From contig NC_063154.1 of the NCBI RefSeq assembly GCF_020921035.1, positions 3,472,001-3,536,000 of the forward strand: a DNA stretch of 64,000 nt, given 5' to 3'. The translations under genes and the position numbers were made by a program. How positions within the stretch are numbered: the stretch's first letter is position 1; each line of letters begins with the position of its first letter. The notes beneath the pieces were generated by a model. The model searched no databases and was not told the origin of the DNA. It worked only from the letters and a program-made list of their open reading frames with translations. Of this stretch, positions 23,674 to 35,000 are shown piece after piece. This DNA comes from Rhodamnia argentea. Lineage: Eukaryota > Streptophyta > Magnoliopsida > Myrtales > Myrtaceae.

Positions 23674-24500
23674 TCTAAATGATAGCAGTTTACAGTTCGA
23701 GTATCTAATGGCAAGAAAAGGCCACGCACAGTTTACAGCAACCATTACATTGCCTTGACATATATAACATAGGATGATGGTAATGCAGATTCTTTACGCC
23801 ACTTCAGAACTTTTCTGCGAGTTAAACTTCCGGCGGCAAAGATTGCTGTCTATCTATCTGATAGGATGTCGTTGACAGACAAATCCATCTGACTCGGTGA
23901 AAGGATGCTTCTGACGGCGCCATTTTGTTCGGAACTCTTCACAGTAAAACGGGGGAAATAAGATGCTCAGGAGCAGGGATCAAATTTGCTGTCTTTGTCA
24001 TCAGTCGATGAATGAGGACAACGCTGCCGCATGCGCATTCTGTCTTATACTACACAGTTTCGAATTGAACTTCATTCGATACATGAACGCGCTTCGGGAA
24101 TTTGTATCTCTCTCCTCATTTGAAGGGAAAGAAAAGAAGATTTGAGAAAAAAAGTTAAAAGTAAATGAGTAACTTTGGGGGTGTTTCTTGAACACTGAGG
24201 ATCCATGGCATGCTGACTGGCACTTTTATTGACTATGAGGAAGTACAATTTGATACAAATTTTTTTTTTTTTTGGGTCCAAAGTGCAATTTGATACATCC
24301 AAAAGAGCCTCTGGTCTAACCTAAATAGGACAGGAACGTCAGACCGTACCATCGGAATTTTCTTCCTAGTCATTTTCAAAACCGTTAGTTAATGGATGGA
24401 AGAGAAGTACAAGAAGTTGCACTGACAGTCCTTTTTGTGGCCCGTTTAACTTACTCCCACTATGATGCAAAAAAAAAAAAAAAAACTTACTCCCACTAAA
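22646..24500. other. Intergenic DNA with two CT microsatellites
   Basis: (CT)n runs lie at about 23041-23063 and 23642-23669. A short duplication 'ttttaggatgctcagtgctc' occurs at about 23085-23124. No frame resembles a known family. Confidence 0.5.
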
Positions 24501-25472
24501 TTACAACATGTTTTGACACTGCTTGCAATAGGCAATTGCTCCCTGAATTGGGGACTCTACTTGCATATACCCTTTGCTGCTTCTGCTCAGAAGCTGAAAT
24601 TTGCCGAACCTGTTGGCGTCGTTTGAACATGAAGACGAGGAAGAGTTGGAAGACGACGATGACAAGGAGGAGGACGTCGAGATCTTGATCGATGAATGCC
24701 GCTTGTTTGATACGGTAGACGTCCTCATGTGCTGAGATCCGCCACCATTCTCAAAGGCCTTTTCTTCATTAAAGCTTCTAACTGCGCTGGGAACTCTGCC
24801 GAACTTATTTTTCCTCGTCGAATCGTCACTCCGTTCGCGGGACTCGCTCGTTTTCAAAGCATGGTTTCGGGCTGCTTCTGTGCAGGACTCGTTTGAGCAG
24901 CTGGATTTGCCAAACAAGGCATTGACGTAGGCCCGGGAAGCCTTGAGCTTAGACAAAGACTGCTTGATCATCTTGATTCTCCCTGTCCATGACTTGATCT
25001 TCGCGCTTTCCTTCTCAAAGTTGCTCGTTGCCGCCGCCGACATGCCAGCGAGATACTCATCCAAGTTGAGCTCTCTGCTGATCCTGAAGGACTCGGAGGG
25101 CGACACGTTGCACGAGTCGAACAGCGTGCTCATCGCCGTCGGAGTAGGGGCGGTCGACACTAGAGGAGTGCTGTAGAACTCGTCGTAGTATTTGTCGTCG
25201 CCATCGAGCTCGAGGAGCTTTTCGACCATCTCTAGGCGAGGAGGGAGGTGGAGAGGGAGGAGCTTGCCTTTGTAGAACAGCTCATCAGCTGGTGAGGTTG
25301 AGGCTTCTTTGCGATCTAACGAGGTTGAGGACATCTGGAACTCGAATTCTCTGTGGGTTTGAGCAGGACTAGGAATGATGGAGTGGCCATGGAAGATGGA
25401 GTATGAACTCACTTCCATGTCTATGTACTCTTCCTCTAGATGCTCGTCATGTGGCGGAAGACTTCTGGCCAT
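24501..25472 (-). CDS. MAKR4: Membrane-associated kinase regulator (MAKR4-like, BKI1 family)
   Basis: A single frame of 323 residues from an ATG at 25472 to a TAA at 24501-24503. An acidic N-terminus (HLEEEYIDMEVSSY) precedes the conserved PLHLPPRLEMVEKLLEL segment (72-89). A basic region at 158-180 (KIKSWTGRIKMIKQSLSKLKASR) matches the positively charged membrane anchor of the family. A Ser tract at 264-282 leads to the C-terminal block GYMQVESPIQGAIAYCKQ (301-318), the kinase-binding motif by analogy to BKI1. MAKRs are plasma-membrane regulators of receptor kinases: BKI1 restrains BRI1, MAKR5 amplifies CLE45 signalling, and MAKR4 acts in lateral root formation. The position beside EXO70H matches At2g39370 next to At2g39380. 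The length fits. MAKR3 is the main alternative. Confidence 0.9.
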   Translation of the reverse strand: MARSLPPHDEHLEEEYIDMEVSSYSIFHGHSIIPSPAQTHREFEFQMSSTSLDRKEASTSPADELFYKGKLLPLHLPPRLEMVEKLLELDGDDKYYDEFYSTPLVSTAPTPTAMSTLFDSCNVSPSESFRISRELNLDEYLAGMSAAATSNFEKESAKIKSWTGRIKMIKQSLSKLKASRAYVNALFGKSSCSNESCTEAARNHALKTSESRERSDDSTRKNKFGRVPSAVRSFNEEKAFENGGGSQHMRTSTVSNKRHSSIKISTSSSLSSSSSNSSSSSCSNDANRFGKFQLLSRSSKGYMQVESPIQGAIAYCKQCQNML

Positions 25473-25483
25473 AGTATGTAGAG

Positions 25484-25485
<2 letters not shown>

Positions 25486-25518
<33 letters not shown>
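25486..25518. repeat. (CT)n microsatellite in the MAKR4 5' leader
   Basis: About sixteen CT dinucleotides, i.e. (GA)n on the coding strand, ending about 14 bases upstream of the ATG. GA repeats in plant leaders are potential BPC/GAGA-factor binding sites. Confidence 0.9.
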
Positions 25519-25519
<1 letters not shown>

Positions 25520-25568
25520 GGGTTGCTACTGAGGTTGTTCAAGTGGAGAATTCGTGCACAGGCATCCT

Positions 25569-25574
25569 TTTATA
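25569..25574 (-). promoter_or_regulatory. TATA box of the MAKR4-like gene
   Basis: On the minus strand TCTATAAAAGG gives a near-consensus TATA box about 97 bases upstream of the ATG. The GA microsatellite lies between them in the predicted leader. Confidence 0.65.
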
Positions 25575-26086
25575 GAGATGCCTGATGAAACACAAGGCCA
25601 ATCTGGGAATCGTTTATTACCATAAATTCATGGAACACTTCCATGGTACTTCGAATTACTGTATCATCTTATGAACGTTTTGCCATAACTAAATTAGAAA
25701 AGAATTGTAACATATCGTAAAATTGTCTTGCGACATTATGAAAGTTCGTCTTAATCAACTTTCATTGTTTAAAAAGGATGATATGACAAATTAGCATATC
25801 TTAGAAATTTCCTAAGTTCAGGGTGGCTGGAGCAAAGCAGTCTCAGGTCATAGGTGACTTCATCAAGAGCATATTTGTCGTTGGGACCGCAAGACCTATG
25901 AAGTGATTAGAAGTAATGTAATCACTAATCACAAAAGATAAGGGGATGTGAAAAGGTGGGCACTTCTCATAATCAGCATTGCTTGATTTAACTAAGTCGA
26001 GTAGCTGGGAAAAAGAGAAATGATTTTGTATTAGGGTACGATATTGGAGGAGGGACCCCCACTTTGCTTTGCCCACAAGCTTAATT

Positions 26087-26869
26087 TAGGCTCCGTCTGT
26101 TTCGAGAGAAAACAAATCATTTGGAAAGAATTTTCCCAAAAATAATTGCTTATATTGTTTAAAATAATTAATCAATTAAAAATATTTGGCATATGCGCGC
26201 TGGAAGTCTTAAAACTTGTCACAAATATGTAATTAAGTCAAAAAACTTGCAAAAATTATAATCAAGTCCTAAAACTTGTCAAATTGGTGCAATGGAATCC
26301 TTCTATTAGATCGGAAATGGTTGACGGGGGTTTTAATGCGGGGAGGGCTGCGAAACTCTCCTAGATCTTGGCGGGGGTGTGCAGGCCCTCTCCGCCTGCT
26401 TTCCAACCTTTTTTTTGGTTCTTTTTTCTTAATGTATCCTATTTTAATTTAATTTAAATATAATTTGTGCAAAAAAACATATTTGGATCAAAATTAGGTC
26501 GTTTTAGCCATGTCATCGTCACGTAGGATAGAAAAAATAATTATAAAAGTCATGTCAGCATGTTTCATCAACCAAGTCAGAATGAATTAATGGAAGAACT
26601 TGGTGGAACCAATTCAACAAATTTTAGGATTTAATTGCACTATTTGCAAGTTTTAAGAATCAATTGCTCTTCCCGACAAGTTTTAAAACTTCCAAGTACA
26701 CTTATCCCAAAATATTTTTATTGTCAACAATAACTTATGTCTAAATATTTTCATGAAGGATGAAAATATTTTTGTTCAATTTTTTTTTTTTGTAAGAGAT
26801 ACAAATGATCGTTTTTAGAAAAATATTTTCACGTTGTTCATTTTTATCGTGAAACAAACGAAGTCTTAT
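26087..26869. mobile_element. Outer MITE, interrupted by another element
   Basis: The left end 'taggctccgtctgtttcg' is mirrored by 'gaaacaaacgaagtctta' on the right. Inside, 'aaataattaatcaattaaa' and 'atttgtatc'-type AT-rich words are typical of the family. It is split by the insertion at 26188-26708; without it the element is about 260 bases. Confidence 0.7.
26188..26708. mobile_element. Inner DNA element nested in the outer MITE, 9-bp target duplication
   Basis: The direct repeat aaaatattt flanks it at 26179-26187 and 26709-26717. The inverted ends GGCATATGCGCGCTGGAAGT and (inverse of the right end) GGGATAAGTGTACTTGGAAG continue into 'ttaaaacttgtc' on both sides. It belongs to the same family as the 8497-8784 MITE but is longer, about 520 bases. 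It is non-coding. Confidence 0.8.
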
Positions 26870-27469
26870 AAAGTCTTGCCATTTTTCTTCTGTTTAAAAA
26901 CTCGCGTGCAATTCACTCCTTCCAAAGATTTGAAAATGCAGGAGGAAGACAAAGGCATGTTCTTGGGGATAGAAGGATTGCTAACAAAACGCCTTACTTC
27001 TTGAAAGCGAGTTCTTTTCAAGCTAGGAGGACGCACGAGATGTTGCCAGATATAATACACTATGAAAGCCGATGTTCGCATGCACCACCACTGAATAAAT
27101 AAAAACTGGGGTTAACCCTCTAGCCATTGCATGTGGCTTTTACTTCATCTAAAGAAACCCTTAACTGAGAAGGAAAAGAAACCCTAAGAGCCTGAAAATA
27201 ACTTTACCGCCACCTTTTTCTAGGTTTGATCGCATTCGCTGGATTCTCTGTGTATGGTTCTTGTTCCAGTCTTTTGAATTGTGTATTCTATAGGAGAGTC
27301 TCATGGGCATATCTACTGCTGAATACAAACCACGTACTTGGTAACATTCATACAAAACCTAACAAGGGCGAATTACAAACGGTTTTCTAACCCTTAAAAC
27401 CATGATTCAGTGGGGTCCCATAGTATCGAAATCTTTAGGGTTGTGTTCATTTGTTGATGGAGTCCCATG

Positions 27470-27502
<33 letters not shown>

Positions 27503-29093
27503 TATGTTGACCTGGTGAGGACAAAGACAAGCACAAAGAGGCGACATTGGATAGTGGAGCTAAGAAATTTATGGATGCACTGCCTGCTAAGCTCGAGACC
27601 GTCTTGGTCCCCGTCTACCCTTTTAATACAGTCCGCACGTTCGACCAAGAATTCTCTCTTCTGTTCCTTTCGTCGATCAATCCTTTCTTTTGCTTTTGTC
27701 GCCCCCCATTGAATTGATGATGTTCTTCAGTTCAAAGTTACAGGGTACTTGTTGCCTAAAAAAGAAAGTCAGGGCGGGTACGTACTTGCAACATCTGTCT
27801 TTTCACCCAATAATCGCAGAGGGACTACTCCTGTAAAAATAGCTTGGATTCACCATTCTGGGCAAGCGACTTTTGCTCCTTTATTTTTTTAACTTGAAAA
27901 TGTCCCGTTCCCAGACCGAGTTGCTTTCTGCACGAAACGGTCCAAAGGGCAAAAGTTGCTTCCTGTCCAGTGGAAGGAGCCTCGGTAAATAAATCTTGTG
28001 GTACTTCATTGTGCTCATGAATCTCCAGTCCAGTCTACAGTTTTCCTTCTACTTTTTCCTCTCTCTTTTTTTTTTTTGGCTTCTTTGGGAGGGCAGTTTT
28101 CTTCATTTGGAAAGAGAACCAAGAATTTACCAAATCTTTACTTTGGGGGCAAAACGCAAATGAGGAGACGGGTAAATGGAAGCCACAACTTGTTCCATTG
28201 GAATGACCCACCACCACCAGAATATCTGGACACCTACTATGGTTCGAGCAGACCCAAGGATTGACAAGGCGGACCCTCTCCATCTCGATTGAAGGGGGTC
28301 TCCATTGCCGGGTATCCCCCCAGCAGGAACAAAAAGCATGACAATTGCAGCATTGAATAGGGCTCAAGCAGCTCCAATCCAACCTTTTTCCCGGGGGGGT
28401 CAACTTTAGGGCTTTGGCTTTTTGTCAAAGAGATTTTCCAGTAAATCCACTTCCTTTTGTACCCTCATTTCCTGAGCAAGCAAGGCCCCTGCGCAATGAT
28501 GACGCTCCGCGAAAGATGATACAAGCTCCAACTTCCATATCGGGAGGACCTTTTGCCATAAAATATCAAAACAACAATCTCGGTGCCCCACGTTTCGTGA
28601 TTTTCTACTTCCCTCTTGTAAAGAGAGAGGGCGGCAGGCACGGGAGGTCCACACCGGGCAACTTCAGAGATAAAATCCAACCCCACTTTGGAGCAGCCAA
28701 GCAGTTTAGACCACAACTTTGACCAAAATCGAAAGCCATGAGCGGTGCAAGATGCAATGTGGTATCACGTCGACGTCTGTAGCTCGACCAGCACTAGATC
28801 GTTGCTTCATAGAAACAAGGAGGATCATCCAAGGATCTGGCAAAGGATTCGTGTTTCTTTAACCTAAACAATATAGTACTTCCATACGGGGATCTCCAAC
28901 GAGTACTAGGTTACATCTTACATTCCAGGAATTTACAGAAGAATGAATAAATTTAAAGTTTGTAAGGCTGCTCCTGCAGCTTTCGAGAGACGAGATCCAT
29001 AGTTGTACAGTATGAAGCATTTTCATTAGGATTTCCTTAGGAAAAACCACTTTTCACATAGATGATAGCTTTAGACTTGTAGTTACTGGTCGC
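26870..29093. other. Intergenic DNA between MAKR4 and the coiled-coil gene
   Basis: A (GA)n run lies at 27475-27502. Frames at 27998-28740 are moderately long on both strands but match no family I know. The right end is the downstream region of the coiled-coil gene, whose stop codon is at 29094-29096. In Arabidopsis a CrRLK-type receptor kinase gene follows MAKR4; I see no kinase motifs here. Confidence 0.45.
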
Positions 29094-32000
29094 TCAATCG
29101 CCAGATCTCAGCTCTCTTTCAAGCTCGTCAAACTCCCAGCCACCAATCTCCTCTGTTGAATAGTCCTTACTCACCTTCCCAAACTCGGACTCCAACTTGG
29201 CTAATTCTGCTTCAGTGTCTAGCACTGGCTCTGCATTTGACACAGGAGACTCACGATGCTTAATTACGTTGGTTTTTGGAGTCTCGTCACTCTGTGTCAC
29301 AGAATCTGGCAGTACTGCAGATTGCGTCTCTCGAGGAGTTTCTTCCTTGGGGGTTGGGGTCTCCATTTCCAGATTGGGTCTCTCAATAGATTCGAATTCT
29401 GCTCTCAACTTTTCAATGTCATCAAATAACTCCTTCACTTTCTGGTCGTCTTTCCTGAATCAGAAAGTTGCAGAAGTTCCTGTTTCTGTGAGATGAGGAA
29501 TTCAAACAACAGGACAGAAAGAATCCAGTTATGAAAGACAGCGGCAGAATTATTAACCTTGATATTTCACTTCGTTGAGTATAGAATTGCTCCTTCATAT
29601 TATCCACTACACTGAATGTCGTTACGATCTGAAATGACAGATGGAGATGTAATGATCTCTTTTAACGGATTTTTGGTTTAGAACAGGGTGTACACCGAAA
29701 ATATGAGTAGGATGACCATATTGGCTGATTCATAGAAGATTCAAAATAGCACCTTGAAGGCAATAAAATCGAGGAGAGACTATAAGACATAAAGGATAAA
29801 ACTGAATAAAGCTATTTCAAGAAAAAAGTATGCATGTTGCTCAAGGGGTCATTAACATACACATGACACCGAGTTAAGTCTAAATTTGATACAGACCTAT
29901 CAGCAAATATATCACTTCACGTAAATTAGATAAACAGACAATAGCACCAACCGGACAGGCAAAAAATGTAGATTATCATATTTGCAGCACGAATTGCTCA
30001 TTTAACTTAGGCAAGAATGGGCAAAAAAGAAAAGTTAGGGCAAGACCAAAGCTACAAGATGACAGCGCAAGTACCGACATTTGCACAGTTTCTACAGTAA
30101 AGCATGATCTACTACCCAACCAAGAAAGGTTAGAATGCCAAACAGAATTGTACCTTGGCTTCATAATCTAAATACTCCTCCTCAAGATGTTTCCTGGGGT
30201 GAACTGTTTTAGACTCCTCATTTCCCGCACTAGAAATGACATCAGAACTGTAAAGTATCCAAGGCAGATTACATACTTGACAAGTCAAAATGTATCATAA
30301 ACAACTTGTTATGTTAATTGAATTACCCTTCACTCAAGTTCTTTAAATTCTCCACAAATTTTTCAATACGAATTATAGCAGGTCCCAGCTCTTTCTGCAA
30401 ATCATAACAAATTTTTCAGAAAGGATGATTGCAAGGTTGTGGATGAGAAGAAGAGAATGTGCGGATAGATTAAGCTCCTTCAAGAAGAAAAGAAAACGAA
30501 AGCTCCTACAAGATTCTGCTTGGATAACGGCACTTAGAAAATCAGAACATATAAAGTACCTTGTAAGTGGAGAGGAGCTGAACAGCCAAGTTCACAAAAT
30601 AGTCCTCATGTCTCTCCAATTCATCGCTATGAGTACCAGTTGAAAACCAAAAATATCTCGTGTAAAGATGGATATAGGTGATAAGATAGCAATACTGCAC
30701 TTTTTAATTATGCCAAAAAACCCTCAAGTTGGAAACAAAAGCACAAAGAGAACCTAAATGACGAGAGAGAGAGAGAATCTGAAGTCCATACTTGACCAGC
30801 TTCTCCCTCACTTCTGCATATGAGCATTGGAGAACCCAAGTATCTTCCAGAAAATTAATCCATGTACTGAGAACCTCAGCTTCAACCTTACATGATGTGA
30901 TGGTTTTTGACAGCTCATCTTCCTAAAGTACAATCAACAGAAAGTCAAAAGGTAGTTCAATAATAATAAAGGAAACTCTAAAATCAAATCAAACAACATA
31001 GCCAAAACCTTAGTTTTCAAGTGCACAACAATTTGATTGTTTGCTTCATCAAATTGGTCTCTCTCTTCCATAATATTACGAAGGCGAGCTTGAGCAGCAG
31101 CCAAGGAGATATTAACCTACAAATGTGCCAGTCATCAAAGTTTCCATTAAATGAAAAAGGAAAGCACGGTAATTACAGATTTACAAGAGAACAAACACAT
31201 ACACAGACTGATTAGATGGAGTTGACCAGAATCTAAAGTAAGTCAATTTTCAGCCTTCCATTAATCAAGTTCGAAAACAACAGTTGCCATTTTCCACATC
31301 TTTTCTCTGAAAGTAGAATAAACCTAGGAACAAACCAAAGATCTACTTTTTAGTCACACAAAGGGATCATTTATCAAGCAAAGTCCATTTATCCCCCCTA
31401 GAGCTTATGCTGATTAGATTGTCAAAAAGTACTCACGCACCAAATCATAAGGGCATCTTTAGTAGAAATAGGTGTGCAATCATAAGTAGAAATTACATCC
31501 ACACAGCTCATTATGCAAGCAAAACCATTATCAACAGACATGGTTGTGTCTTGGACTGCATTGATGCGACTTTTTGTGAATAGGCACCATGAGATATCAT
31601 ATACCCATCAACCCTACTCATATTGCAAACCTACAATGAAGGCAAGTTCGTCCTTGTCCAGTCAAATTGAAGACATCAATATATTGTGCAAGATGATCAC
31701 AGATTACCCAAATAGAACTTCAAAATCCAAACTAATTTGATATGCAATAACCAGGGACAACTTTTGAATAGCCAGAGTGAAATATATAAGAAGGCCTCAT
31801 AAAGGACTATAAATGTATGGTATAATCGTTCAGGAAGACTCATCATATGGCACCACATCAATAGCAAGTCGATCAAAATTCAATGAGCAAAAAGAGGCGA
31901 TAATAGTCTATTCTCTGAAATCTTTGTCTAAATATACATTTGAGAGAGAGAGAGAGAGAGAGAGAGAACCTTTTTCAATTCAGCCTCAAGCTGATCTCTT

Positions 32001-35000
32001 TGTTTCTCAAGTCCAGAAATCTCAGATGCAATTTCCTGAGGGTAAAACATAGGAACTTTTCATAGCTGTATAAAAGAGACAAGACTCGGACAAAAGGATG
32101 GTCAACTCGGCAGATAGATTACTGGTACTTATAGAATAGAAGTCCAAAATTAGAAAAGGAAGCATATAAAGCTTACAGATCACTAACTCTATCTTGGTTC
32201 TGCCCCTCTAAGAGATACGAAGCATATAATTCAGTAAAACATTCAACTGAAGAGATTCTCTCGCATACTGATAATAAGAGCAAAAAGACTATAAACAGAT
32301 GCTACACAGATGCACCATTCAAAAACTCATTTTTCTAAAGCAACAACAAGCGGACACTAAACTGGTAAAATAAACATCAAGTAGGAAAAAGTTCACAAAC
32401 TAAATTTCACAACAAGAATACTACAATTGGAAATACTCATTATGGTCCCAGATAGAGACTAGGACACCAGCTTCTTGTTGTGTGTTTGTATTAGAAATTT
32501 AGACAATAGAAATGTGCTCTAGAACCAGATCACCTTCTCTTTCTCACCGACTTCACTAGCCTTAGCCGCACGAACTTGTAATGCTTCATCTTTCTGTGAT
32601 CTGATAAAAAGGCATATGATGTAATTAACATTCACTAACAACTAACCATAAATCAGCCCGCAATGACATTCCAGTATATATTTAAGTATCCTACACTCTT
32701 AGTGTCATCAACAACAAATTACAGGAAAGGCAGCAACTAGAACTTATAGTCTCTACATTCTAGCTTCTCATATCCTAAAGCTTTCCAGATAAACATCACA
32801 AGATAAAAATTCATACTATCCCTGATTACCGGAGATCTTTGATATGGTGGGAGTATGATACTTGATGGCCTATTGATAGAGCAAGAAATTTAGCTCCCTA
32901 TCCAACAAATCTACACACATGCCAGATTTTATATGGGTACTAAGGAAGACTATATATTTCTACATGCAATTGAAGAGAAAAGCTGTTTGACTTATTAAGC
33001 TCGCATACATGAGATGACAAAATGCTTATTTTAAATCAAAGCGGGTTTCTTGCATCTTTTGAACTGAGGCTGAAAAGAGGCTGAACAAAAATTAAAAAAC
33101 AAATTCCTTATAACACTGAAAATTTGAGGACATTATCAGGTTCGATAAACCAAAGAAAAATGAAAAACCTAACAGAGAATACCAATTCATACTCAAAAGC
33201 ACTAGAGCAGTTGCAGAGTACACCCGTTGTGTAGACTTTAATGCCTGCTTAAAGCTGGCCTGGCCAATTATAATAAAAACACGCCCAAGCCCAGTGCAGA
33301 AAGATAAAAGGGAGGACCAGGCCCAACCACATGCGTCCTTTAGAAATCTTGGGGGATAGTGGTAGAAAGGACTACTTTCTTCTTCTCCATCTAGAATATT
33401 AAGCAAAACAACAAACACACAAGACCATACTTTCCCAAAACATTACTCCAACTTAGAATAGGCCACAGAAAGACTAAAGGCAAAGGTTGTTTATGCGAAT
33501 TTATGAACAAGATTTCACTATTTAAAAATAGATAACGTATTGTGGTTGGCATGACCAAAGTATCAAATGAGAAATTGAAGAGAAATGTTGTCAAAGAATT
33601 GGTCTTTTAATTCTATAGGGATAAGAGCTAGGTTGCTTAAATAAAAAATTGCTCCCAACAGAACTCATGATTGATGGATGAATTTCAAAAAGGCAAAGAA
33701 ACTGCAAAGGGTAGAACAACAAACTAGCAAGATAACTAATCACAGGGGTTGGGCCTACCAAAAGATTGCCCCCACCCCCCCCCCAAAAAAAAAAAAAAAG
33801 AAATTGTGTGAGATCTAAATCACATAATATGCTCACAAATGAAATTTAAACCATTAGAAGGAGCTTCTGTCATGAGTGAGGAGAGCATGTCAGAACTGAC
33901 CAATTAAAAGTGTGGAACCCTTTACATAATCCAAAGTACTTCACAGTACGTCAATAATAAATTATATGCTCATGTTATACAGTTTCCTCTTGTTTATATT
34001 GACAAAGAAATCTACAAAAACGCCGTTTTCTTGATTTCCCTTACTTCATCAGCTGAGCACCTTGAAATAATGTTAGTCCCGTAAATTTTGCCTTTTGACT
34101 TCATTTTCAAGAATTATACTTAGCATGGACCCATGAGCAAACCACATCAAGCACTAACACAAATGATGTCAAACTACAAATTAGGAAAAGGCACGTGTAT
34201 GATAAGACTAAATCTCTTGCCTGTGGTCTGAAATGCGCTTTTCAGCTTTTGTCACTGAGCTGGCAAGAGACTCTGACAAGACCTTCAACTTATCAACCTG
34301 CTCATATGTTCCAGAAAATTGTGGCAAAATCAGAAAGCCCGGGCCAAAAAAAAACAGTGCACAGTACTTCGCTGTGTTTAAAGAAAAACGGAAAACTTAT
34401 AACCCAAAGTATGCATCAACACACAAGGAAGCATTGGAAAGGGGTAAACAGACAATGAAGAGGGTTGGTAATTGCTCTAAACCTTTCCTCGCCTGATGTC
34501 ACCCTTCAATTTAAAACTCTCTTATCATGAGGTGCCGCTAGCTGGAAGTGATGTCATGGTCAAATGGGTACTTGAAGCAATATGATATTGTAGGTAAACT
34601 CATATTGTCTATGGTTACTCCTTGATGGTTGGGGGGATAGTGATGAAAAAAGCCAGCAATGATCCTGTGGTTGGGGTGGAAACCGAAGGAGCAATAGTAA
34701 CATGGTGAAGTGGCGAAGGCATAGGCAGAAAAGGACATGGTATTACCAGAGCCAAAGAAGGTAGCTTAACAGTAATGCCATAATCCAAACAGCAGAAGAA
34801 TGAGCAAAAGGCTTCACTGGATGCTTGGGCAAAAACGAATGTTTAAACCTAAGTCTACCCCAGGAACACAATTGTGTTAATTGAAAATGATATAAGAAGG
34901 GAAGCCCATCTTAGGTAGTTTAGACAAGCAAAACAACCTTAAAAATTATCCAGGGTGAAGATGCAACTTCATTATTGAGGTGCAAATTAAATTACGTAGG

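Noticed and set aside
27998-28740. Overlapping frames of 80-120 residues on both strands
   Set aside because: No domain, signal peptide or recognisable motif; I considered an organelle-derived insert or gene fragment but could not support either.
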